DNA of 64,000 bases from Rhodoferax sediminis (GTDB taxonomy: Bacteria; Pseudomonadota; Gammaproteobacteria; Burkholderiales; Burkholderiaceae_C): positions 3,733,001-3,797,000 of the forward strand of contig NZ_CP035503.1 in NCBI RefSeq assembly GCF_006970865.1. The letters run 5' to 3'. This document shows positions 57,052 to 64,000 of the stretch, piece after piece (position 1 is the stretch's first letter; each line of letters opens with the position of its first letter). The translations under genes and the position numbers were made by a program. A model generated the notes under the pieces. It searched no databases. It worked only from the letters and a program-made list of their open reading frames with translations, and was not told where the DNA came from.

Positions 57052-57504
57052 TCACTCAATCACGAAGAGAGGCTGCCCATATTCAACGGCCTGGCCGTTC
57101 TGCCCCAGGATCTGGGTGATGGTGCCCGACTTGTCGGCCTCGATCTCGTTGAGGATCTTCATGGCTTCGATGATGCAGATCGTGTCGCCTTCCTTGACCG
57201 CGCTGCCGACCTCGACGAAAGGCTTGGCCCCCGGACTCGACGACAGATAAAACGTGCCCACCATGGGCGACTTGACGACGTGCCCCGGCGGCACTTCAAC
57301 GGCAGGCGCCGCGGCCGGTGTGGTTGGCGCCAGGCCCTGCGGTGCGACGGCAGGCGCGGCCACCATCACGGGGGCGGCGGCCTGTTGCAGCATGACGCCG
57401 CCTTTGACGATTCGAACCTTGCCTTCTGCTTCGGTGATTTCGAGTTCGGACACATTTGAATCGGACACAAGGTCGATCAAGGTCTTGAGTTTGCGTAAAT
57501 CCAT
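57052..57504 (-). CDS. accB: Acetyl-CoA carboxylase, biotin carboxyl carrier protein
   Basis: 150 residues. N-terminal helical part, an Ala/Pro-rich flexible linker (about 42-75) and a biotinyl domain with K116 in I-I-E-A-M-K-I (usual AMKM/AMKL), and [21 protein letters not shown]. First gene of accB-accC, with 162 non-coding bases upstream holding its promoter. Confidence 0.96.
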   Translation of the reverse strand: MDLRKLKTLIDLVSDSNVSELEITEAEGKVRIVKGGVMLQQAAAPVMVAAPAVAPQGLAPTTPAAAPAVEVPPGHVVKSPMVGTFYLSSSPGAKPFVEVGSAVKEGDTICIIEAMKILNEIEADKSGTITQILGQNGQAVEYGQPLFVIE

Positions 57505-57666
57505 GAAATCTCCAACGACTGCGGACAATAAGAAAAACGCGAATTTACTCCAAATTCCGCTTAATGCGCGCTTTTTCCCTTAATTTCTTCTATTTTTCTC
57601 GCTAGTCAATTGCGCTAGCAATCTCCAGGGCTCTCGGGATGATGCCCGCGGCCACCCTGTGCCGGC

Positions 57667-58233
57667 TTATCCCGGCGCCGCCCACCGCTGTAGATCCGCA
57701 GGGGTGATCTGGCCTATTTTACGATGCAACACAGTGCCTGCCGCACCGAACACCACGGTGAAGGGCAAACCGCCAACCGAATTGCCCAGCGAGCGCCCCA
57801 GATCCGTTCCCTGCAGCCCGGCCATACCCACGGGATAACTGACCGGTGCTTTTTTCAGGAACCGATTGACCGGCTCCACCTGGTCGACCGCCAATCCAAG
57901 AACCTGCCAGCTTTTGGCCGAGTTTTCACGATAAAAGCGGTCCAATAAGGGCATTTCCTCGACGCATGGTGCGCACCAGGTGGCCCAGAAATTGACCAGC
58001 AGGGGTTTGCCGCGCAGACTTTGCATGGCCAGCTTTTCCCCGGTGGGCGTGTCGAAAGTCAAACCCCATAGTGCAGTGTCTGCCACCGTGGCGTGAGGCT
58101 GGAATTTCCACCAGGCCACGCTCGCCCCCCCCAGTGCGGCGGCGGCGGCAACGCCCGCATAGAGAATCCGGCGCCGACCCCTGGAGCCGATTTCGGGCGC
58201 GCCACGCGCAGCGGATGATGGATCGTGGCTCAT
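57667..58233 (-). CDS. TlpA/ResA-like thiol-disulfide oxidoreductase
   Basis: 188 residues. One N-terminal membrane anchor (about 23-42), then a periplasmic thioredoxin domain with redox motif W-C87-A-P-C90, FATWC-type context (LLVNFWATWCAPCVEEMPLL), and a cis-Pro loop region VGGLPFTVVF. It probably keeps cytochrome c or other exported Cys reduced. Overlaps the upstream hypothetical gene by four bases. Confidence 0.9.
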   Translation of the reverse strand: MSHDPSSAARGAPEIGSRGRRRILYAGVAAAAALGGASVAWWKFQPHATVADTALWGLTFDTPTGEKLAMQSLRGKPLLVNFWATWCAPCVEEMPLLDRFYRENSAKSWQVLGLAVDQVEPVNRFLKKAPVSYPVGMAGLQGTDLGRSLGNSVGGLPFTVVFGAAGTVLHRKIGQITPADLQRWAAPG

Positions 58234-58823
58234 GGCGTTGTGTCCTGCAGCAGCCGGCGCACCGCCTCGATATTGCCGCGCGGGGAGCGGCCTCTGGCAT
58301 CGGGCTTGAGCGCGCCGCGCAGATCGTCCAGATCGTAGATCAGCAGGTGCACGCCGATGATCGTGTCCAGCTCGCGGCAGATGCTCGACAGGCTCAGCGC
58401 CTCTACCGACTCGCCGTGAAAGCCCCTGACGGTGCGCGGCTCGTAGTCCGCCTTGTGGTCAATCAGCGCAATCTCCGCTGATTTGGGGTCATCGCAAAAC
58501 AACTGGATATAAATGTCCGACAGCTTGGTCGCCGTGCCATGCCAGACCGCGCCCCCCAGATAGGGCCGAAACGGTGCCATGCGCTGCATCCACGACAGCG
58601 CCAGCCGGCGCAGCGCGGCCAGCTCAGCGGGCTGCGTGTCGGCACAGAACAGATCGATGTACTCGCGCACCGCCGTTTCAATCTCGTCGTTGCCGGGCAG
58701 TTGCGTGCGGGCCGGCAGCCCCATCTGTTTGAGCGCGCGGCGCTTGGCCGGACCGTATTCCAGCCCTTCCTCCACCACCATACGGGCGGCGGCCGCGGCA
58801 ATTTCAGATTTCAGGGTATCCAT
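58230..58823 (-). CDS. Conserved hypothetical protein, nucleotidyltransferase-like
   Basis: 197 residues, not firmly recognised. N-terminal helices with MVVEEGLEYGPAKRRALKQMG, then VWHGTATKLSDIYIQLFCDD, which resembles the G-S/T-x-A-x-G-x-x-S-D-I-D-L box of minimal nucleotidyltransferases, with Y in place of the second acidic residue. C-terminal GVHLLIYDLDDLRGALKPD. Some databases give such proteins muramate-ligase names without visible Mur-ligase motifs. Overlap with the TlpA-like gene suggests one operon. Function open. Confidence 0.6.
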   Translation of the reverse strand: MDTLKSEIAAAAARMVVEEGLEYGPAKRRALKQMGLPARTQLPGNDEIETAVREYIDLFCADTQPAELAALRRLALSWMQRMAPFRPYLGGAVWHGTATKLSDIYIQLFCDDPKSAEIALIDHKADYEPRTVRGFHGESVEALSLSSICRELDTIIGVHLLIYDLDDLRGALKPDARGRSPRGNIEAVRRLLQDTTP

Positions 58824-58890
58824 GGAGGTGATTTTGCATTCTCTAACTGGCGTTGCCCGCCTGCACGCAGTAGATTAGACCAAAACCACG

Positions 58891-60630
58891 ATGTCCGGAG
58901 ACCACCGCATGCCCGCCCCCATGAAAAGCACGATGATGCCCGTGCCGCTGTCGCTGAATCACCTGCTGGAGCGCGCCGGTACCCTGTTTGCCAGCAACGA
59001 GATCGTCTCGCGCCTGCCCGACAAATCGCTCAAGCGGCACAGCTTCGGCGACTATTACCGCCGCACGCGCGCATTGGCGGCGGCCCTGCAAGGGCTGGGC
59101 CTGCAAAAAGGCGAGCGCGTTGCCACCCTGTGCTGGAACCACCACGCGCACCTGGAATGCTACTTCGGCATTCCCGCGGCCGGCGGCGTGATGCACACGC
59201 TGAACCTGCGCCTGTCGCCCGACGAGCTGGGCTGGATCGCCAACGATGCGCAGGACCGCTTTCTGGTGATCGACGACGTGCTGCTGCCGCTGTACCGGCA
59301 GTTCGCGCACCTGTACAAGTTCGAAAAGGTCATCGTCTTTCCGTTCTCCGGCGCTCCCGTCCCGGCGGAGTTCACCGACTACGAAGCCCTGCTCGCCGGC
59401 GCCGACCCGGATGCTTTCCGGTACGCGCCGCACGACGAAAACGATCCGGTCGCCATGTGCTACACCTCGGGCACCACGGGCCGGCCCAAGGGCGTGGTGT
59501 ATTCGCACCGCTCCACCGTGCTGCACACGCTGGTGGCCAGCCTGGGCGACTTCTGGGGCCTGCGCGGCACCGACGTGGTGCTGCCGGTCACGCCGATGTT
59601 CCACGCCAACAGCTGGGGCATGCCGTATGGCGCGGTGATGATGGGCGTCAAGCTCGTGTTTCCCGGCCCGCACCTGCACCCCGACGACCTGCTCGACCTG
59701 ATGCAACTGGAGCCGCCGACCCTGTCGCTCGGCGTGCCCACCATATGGATGAGCCTGATCCAGACCTTCGACGCCGCGCAAAACCCCGACTCGCCGAGCC
59801 ATGGCCGCTGGAAGCTGCCGGTCGGCATGCGCTCGCTGGTTGGCGGCGCGGCCGTGCCCGAGGCGCTGATCCGCGCGTTCGACCAGCACGGCATCTGGAT
59901 TTTGCAGGGCTGGGGCATGACCGAGACCTCGCCGGTCGCCACCGTGTCCTACCCCAAGGCCGAGCTGCGCAACGCGAGCATGGACGAGCGCTACCGCCGC
60001 GCCGCCATGGCCGGCGTGCCGGTGCCGCTGGTCGATCTGCGCGTCTGGGGCGACGATGGCACCGAGCAGCCCTGGGACGGCCACAGCGTGGGCGAGGTCC
60101 AGGTGCGCGGGCCCTTCATTACGGGGAGTTATTACCCCCAAGAGGCTGCGCCTCGGCCCCCCGAGGGGGCGCTCCCCGGCTTGGGGCGGCCCGGCGCCGG
60201 GGACCACCAGGTTTCCGTGAACCCCGAAAAATTCACCCCGGACGGCTGGCTGCGCACTGGCGACGTGGCCTCGGTCGACGCGATGGGCTTCGTCAAGATC
60301 ACCGACCGCACCAAGGACCTGATCAAGTCCGGCGGCGAATGGATCAGCTCGGTCGATCTGGAGAACGCGCTGATGGCGCACCCGGCCGTGGCCGAGGCCG
60401 CCGTGATCGCGATGCCGGACGAAAAATGGGGCGAGCGCCCGCTGGCCTGTGTGGTGCTAAAACCCGGCCGGAGCGTGGCGGCCACCGACTTTGGCCCGCA
60501 CCTGCTGGGGCACGGCTTCGCCAAGTGGCAGTTACCCGAGCGCTATGAATTCATCGACGCCGTGCCGCGCACCTCGACCGGCAAATTCTGGAAGATGAAG
60601 CTGCGCGAGCGCTTTGCCAGCAAAACCTGA
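58891..60630 (+). CDS. Medium/long-chain acyl-CoA ligase (AlkK-like)
   Basis: 579 residues, AMP-forming. AMP-binding motif CYTSGTTGRPKGVVYSH, VTPMFHANSWGMPYG, QGWGMTETSPVATVSY, DGWLRTGDVASVDAMGFVKI and the C-terminal GEWISS. The place of GEWISSVDLENALM and the length point to medium-chain or long-chain fatty acids. About 25 residues (SYYPQEAAPRPPEGALPG...) are encoded by a GC-rich palindromic element inserted before NPEKFTPDGW and are absent from the family pattern. A second ATG at 58909 is a possible start. Confidence 0.9.
   Translation: MSGDHRMPAPMKSTMMPVPLSLNHLLERAGTLFASNEIVSRLPDKSLKRHSFGDYYRRTRALAAALQGLGLQKGERVATLCWNHHAHLECYFGIPAAGGVMHTLNLRLSPDELGWIANDAQDRFLVIDDVLLPLYRQFAHLYKFEKVIVFPFSGAPVPAEFTDYEALLAGADPDAFRYAPHDENDPVAMCYTSGTTGRPKGVVYSHRSTVLHTLVASLGDFWGLRGTDVVLPVTPMFHANSWGMPYGAVMMGVKLVFPGPHLHPDDLLDLMQLEPPTLSLGVPTIWMSLIQTFDAAQNPDSPSHGRWKLPVGMRSLVGGAAVPEALIRAFDQHGIWILQGWGMTETSPVATVSYPKAELRNASMDERYRRAAMAGVPVPLVDLRVWGDDGTEQPWDGHSVGEVQVRGPFITGSYYPQEAAPRPPEGALPGLGRPGAGDHQVSVNPEKFTPDGWLRTGDVASVDAMGFVKITDRTKDLIKSGGEWISSVDLENALMAHPAVAEAAVIAMPDEKWGERPLACVVLKPGRSVAATDFGPHLLGHGFAKWQLPERYEFIDAVPRTSTGKFWKMKLRERFASKT
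60135..60212. repeat. GC-rich palindromic element inside the acyl-CoA ligase gene
   Basis: Several hairpins in series: GAGGC-TGC-GCCTC (60142-60154), GCCCCC-CGA-GGGGGC (60156-60170), CCCCAAG (60136-60142) with CTTGGGG (60180-60186), and the palindrome CCCGGCGCCGGG (60190-60201). 19 bases (60179-60197) are identical to 3265-3283 between pyrC' and pyrB. The reading frame stays open. Confidence 0.75.
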
Positions 60631-60686
60631 GCGCTACAGTTTCAATAGCTGATTGTGCATATTGCACAAGGGCTGGAGGCCTGAAA
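60631..60686. repeat. Dispersed repeat copy (acyl-CoA ligase / mpl intergenic)
   Basis: GCTACAGTTTCAATAGCTG, then TTGCACAAGGGCTGGAGGCCTGAAA: a full copy of the family with both halves, between two plus-strand genes and upstream of mpl. Confidence 0.65.
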
Positions 60687-60714
60687 CACCTCGAATCCCG
60701 CCTAAAATCACCTC

Positions 60715-62196
60715 ATGCACATTCATATTCTGGGGATCTGCGGCACCTTCATGGGCGGCCTGGCCGCGCTGGCGCGCGAGTCGGGCCACAAGGTGACCGG
60801 CTGCGACGCGGGCGTCTACCCGCCGATGAGCGACCAGCTGCGCGCGCTGGGCATTGACCTGATCGAGGGCTTCGGCGCCGAGCAACTGGCGCTGCAGCCC
60901 GACATGTTCGTCGTCGGCAACGTCGTGAGCCGCGCCCATCTTAGCGACGGCACACCGAAGTTTCCGCTGATGGAGGCCATTCTGGATGCCGGCCTGCCCT
61001 ACACCAGCGGCCCGCAGTGGCTGGCCGAGCATGTGCTGCAGGGCCGCCACGTGCTGGCCGTGGCCGGCACGCACGGCAAGACCACCACCACCTCGATGCT
61101 GGCCTGGATCCTGGAGTGCGCCGGCCTGCAGCCGGGCTTTCTGGTCGGCGGCGTGCCTCTGAACTTCGGCGTATCGGCGCGCGTGGGTGGCGGCCGTGTG
61201 GCACAGGGCTCTGCACAGGTAAAGGAGGAGCCCGCAACGCGGGCGGGGGACACGAAGCAGAGCCTTGTGCCGCACGGCCGCTCCTTTTTCGTGATCGAAG
61301 CGGACGAGTACGACACCGCGTTCTTCGACAAGCGCAGCAAGTTCGTGCACTACCGCCCGCGCACCGCGATCCTGAACAACCTCGAATTCGACCACGCCGA
61401 CATTTTCGACGACCTGGCCGCGATCGAGCGCCAGTTCCATCACCTGGTGCGCACCGTGCCATCCAGCGGGCGCGTGGTGGTGAACGGGCTCGAAGAGAGC
61501 CTGGCGCGCGTGCTGCACCAGGGTTGCTGGAGCGAGGTGCGCAGCTTTGGCGCGACGGTGAGCGATTTTTCCGCCGTGGGCGAGCCCGGCGCCTTCGACG
61601 TGCTCGAAAAAGGAGAGCGCGTGGCGCAGGTGCGATGGGCACTGGGCGGCGTTCACAACCAGCTCAACGCGCTGGCCGCGATTGCCGCGGCCGAACATGT
61701 GGGCGTGGCGCCCGCCGCGGCGGCCCAGGCGCTGGGCGAGTTCCAGAACGTCAAGCGCCGCATGGAGGTGCGCGGCAGTGTGGGCGGCATCACGGTCTAC
61801 GACGATTTCGCGCACCACCCCACGGCGATCCGCACCACGCTCGACGGCCTGCGCCGCCAGGTCGGCCAGGCTGCGCGCATCCTCGCGGTGTTCGAGCCGC
61901 GCAGCAACACCATGAAACTCGGCACCATGAAGGCGCAGCTGCCGTGGAGCCTGGAGGACGCCGACCTGGCGTTCTGCCATGCCGGCGGACTCGACTGGGA
62001 CGCGCGCGAGGCCCTGGCGCCGATGGGCGTGGGACCGGGCCGCAAGGCCCAGGTGGCCGACAACGTCGACGAGCTGGTCGCGCAGATCAGGGCGGCGGTG
62101 CGGCCCGGCGACCACATCCTGTGCATGAGCAACGGCGGCTTTGGCGGCATTCATGCCCGGCTGCTCGCGATGCTGCAGACACTACCAGATCAATAG
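60715..62196 (+). CDS. mpl: UDP-N-acetylmuramate:L-alanyl-gamma-D-glutamyl-meso-diaminopimelate ligase
   Basis: 493 residues; ligates recycled murein tripeptide to UDP-MurNAc. It starts MHIHILGICGTFMGGLAALAR; ATP-binding AVAGTHGKTTTTSMLAW; Mur-ligase blocks RSFFVIEADEYDTAFFDKRS, LNNLEFDHADIFDD and VYDDFAHHPTAI. Residues about 160-188 (VAQGSAQVKEEPATRAGDTKQ...) come from a 90-bp palindromic insertion and explain a length about 30 residues above the usual. It functionally pairs with ampD in the same window. The stop lies within a dispersed repeat copy. Confidence 0.95.
   Translation: MHIHILGICGTFMGGLAALARESGHKVTGCDAGVYPPMSDQLRALGIDLIEGFGAEQLALQPDMFVVGNVVSRAHLSDGTPKFPLMEAILDAGLPYTSGPQWLAEHVLQGRHVLAVAGTHGKTTTTSMLAWILECAGLQPGFLVGGVPLNFGVSARVGGGRVAQGSAQVKEEPATRAGDTKQSLVPHGRSFFVIEADEYDTAFFDKRSKFVHYRPRTAILNNLEFDHADIFDDLAAIERQFHHLVRTVPSSGRVVVNGLEESLARVLHQGCWSEVRSFGATVSDFSAVGEPGAFDVLEKGERVAQVRWALGGVHNQLNALAAIAAAEHVGVAPAAAAQALGEFQNVKRRMEVRGSVGGITVYDDFAHHPTAIRTTLDGLRRQVGQAARILAVFEPRSNTMKLGTMKAQLPWSLEDADLAFCHAGGLDWDAREALAPMGVGPGRKAQVADNVDELVAQIRAAVRPGDHILCMSNGGFGGIHARLLAMLQTLPDQ
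61191..61280. repeat. 90-bp palindromic element inserted in frame in mpl
   Basis: 24-base terminal inverted arms (61191-61214 and 61257-61280, ends CGGCCGTG...; two mismatches) enclose a second perfect hairpin, GCCCGC-AAC-GCGGGC (61230-61244). The total is 90 bases = 30 codons, so the reading frame is kept. No coding capacity of its own. Confidence 0.8.
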
Positions 62197-62236
62197 CTAT
62201 ATTCCATTGCACAGAATGGGCTAAGGCACGATTTTA
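62181..62236. repeat. Dispersed repeat copy (mpl end / aroG end)
   Basis: ACTACCAGATCAATAGCTAT then TTGCACAGAATGGGCTAAGGCACG. The mpl stop codon (TAG, 62194-62196) is supplied by the repeat itself. Confidence 0.6.
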
Positions 62237-62239
62237 TGC

Positions 62240-63370
<1,131 letters not shown>

Positions 63371-63401
63371 CGTGTCGCTCCTGTTAAATCAATTCGGGCA
63401 T

Positions 63402-63434
63402 AAAAAAACCGCCGGGCTGGAAAGGCCGGCGGTT
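63402..63434 (-). terminator. Attenuator terminator in the aroG leader
   Basis: On the minus strand, AACCGCCGG (63434-63426) pairs with CCGGCGGTT (63415-63407) around a 10-base loop, followed by a run of T (63408-63402). It ends 32 bases before the aroG start. A 7-base segment inside the leader peptide gene, CCGGCGG (63479-63473), can pair instead with CCGCCGG (63432-63426) and would break this stem. Confidence 0.88.
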
Positions 63435-63453
63435 CGATGTGAGGTGCGCTCTG

Positions 63454-63525
63454 CTACGCGATTGCCTCTCGTCCGCCGGGGACTGAGAACCAAAAGTAAA
63501 AATAGAAGGCGCTGCGTGCTTGCAT
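63454..63525 (-). CDS. Aromatic-rich leader peptide of aroG
   Basis: 23 codons plus TAG. ATG at 63523-63525; MQARSA, then F-Y-F-Y-F-W-F at residues 7-13, then SVPGGREAIA. Seven aromatic codons in a row, directly followed by the antiterminator segment (codons 16-18) and 20 bases later by the terminator: the layout of a ribosome-stalling attenuator. No strong ribosome site is visible before the ATG; translation is inferred from the codon run and the hairpins. Confidence 0.85.
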   Translation of the reverse strand: MQARSAFYFYFWFSVPGGREAIA

Positions 63526-63561
63526 GGTTGTGAAATGTAGCACTTTTTTCAAAACCCCCGC

Positions 63562-64000
63562 TCAGGCCGTTCCGCCTACCGTCAGTCCATCGATGCGCAA
63601 GGTGGGCTGGCCCACGCCCACGGGCACGCTCTGGCCTTCCTTGCCGCAGGTGCCGACGCCGGGGTCGAGCCGCATGTCGTTGCCGATCAGCGTCACGCGC
63701 GTGAGCGCATCGGGGCCGTTGCCGACAATGGTCGCGCCCTTGACCGGGTACTGGATCTTGCCGTTCTCCACCCAGTAGGCTTCGCTGGCCGAGAACACGA
63801 ACTTGCCGCTCGTGATGTCGACCTGGCCGCCGCCGAAGTTGGTGGCGTACAGACCCTTCTTGATGCTGGCGACGATTTCCTTCGGGTCCTTGTCGCCGCC
63901 CAGCATGTAGGTGTTGGTCATGCGCGGCATCGGCACGTGCGCGTAGCTCTCGCGCCGGCCGTTGCCGGTGGGCTTGGACTTCATCAGGCGCGCGTTCAGC
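63562..64000 (-). CDS. tldD: Metalloprotease TldD (partial)
   Basis: The C-terminal 145 or so residues; the start lies beyond the window. Blocks seen: [70 protein letters not shown] and [21 protein letters not shown], all conserved in TldD. TldD pairs with TldE/PmbA in degrading unfolded peptides. It lies just upstream of the aroG leader on the same strand; the aroG promoter is probably within its last codons. Confidence 0.95.
   Translation of the reverse strand, partial: LNARLMKSKPTGNGRRESYAHVPMPRMTNTYMLGGDKDPKEIVASIKKGLYATNFGGGQVDITSGKFVFSASEAYWVENGKIQYPVKGATIVGNGPDALTRVTLIGNDMRLDPGVGTCGKEGQSVPVGVGQPTLRIDGLTVGGTA

Overview
The window reads as chromosomal DNA of a GC-rich betaproteobacterium of the order Burkholderiales, most likely family Comamonadaceae (Polaromonas/Rhodoferax/Variovorax type). 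This rests on gene order: pyrR-pyrB-inactive pyrC' behind yqgE/ruvX, pilGHIJ-chpA next to rubredoxin-thiD-hemL, dusB-fis-purH, ccsA-like gene/pilS/pilR/ampD, and prmA-accC-accB. Short AT-rich dispersed repeats also interrupt the GC-rich background. It is mostly core genome with a few accessory pieces. No phage, IS element or CRISPR array was seen.

Layout. 1-670: start of a periplasmic binding protein gene (3' end outside). 976-5760 (minus): yqgE, ruvX, pyrR, pyrB, pyrC', plsC, with overlapping or nearly touching genes from yqgE to pyrB. 5927-15690 (minus): rubredoxin and the Pil-Chp chemosensory operon (pilG, pilH, pilI, pilJ, very large chpA). 15786-18975 (plus): thiD-like kinase, hemL, a LysR regulator. 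19109-23890 (minus): 5-oxoproline operon (D-glutamate cyclase-like protein, MFS transporter, pxpB, pxpC, pxpA). 24163-27036 (minus): dusB-fis-purH. 27161-34583: yqaA-like, ychF, MOSC protein, flavin monooxygenase, dsbC, M61 peptidase, DUF3108 protein. 34612-38041: phenylacetate genes paaG-paaI-paaK facing an enoyl-CoA hydratase across a 16-bp palindromic operator. 38080-39479: tRNA-Met, a mazEF-type toxin-antitoxin pair and a secreted hypothetical. 39587-47248: miaB, ffh, ccsA-like, small Cys protein, pilS, pilR, ampD. 47503-52638: NrdR-type boxes, nrdA, nrdB, histone H1-like Lys/Ala/Pro repeat gene with a strong terminator. 52734-58823 (minus): PfkB kinase, DUF3426 zinc-ribbon protein, prmA, accC, accB, TlpA-like protein, a nucleotidyltransferase-like hypothetical. 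58891-62196 (plus): acyl-CoA ligase and mpl, both with GC-rich palindromic sequence inserted in frame. 62240-64000 (minus): aroG with an attenuator, and the end of tldD.

Functional links. Both halves of the type IV pilus control system are present (Pil-Chp chemosensing and PilSR transcription control). Pyrimidine, purine, fatty acid (AccBC), deoxynucleotide and aromatic amino acid biosynthesis are all represented. The 5-oxoproline operon makes a coherent catabolic unit: uptake, possible D-glutamate cyclisation, and ATP-dependent ring opening.

Most notable observations. (1) The DAHP synthase gene aroG is preceded by a 23-codon leader peptide with seven consecutive aromatic residues (F-Y-F-Y-F-W-F), followed by a terminator hairpin and a competing antiterminator segment: an aromatic attenuator. 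(2) A roughly 50-60 bp dispersed repeat occurs at a dozen or more places, including inside coding genes without breaking the frame. (3) A 90-bp palindromic element sits in frame in mpl, and a different GC-rich element sits in frame in the acyl-CoA ligase. (4) A dihydroorotase homologue has lost its metal ligands, and a ThiD-like kinase has Asp in place of the usual Cys.
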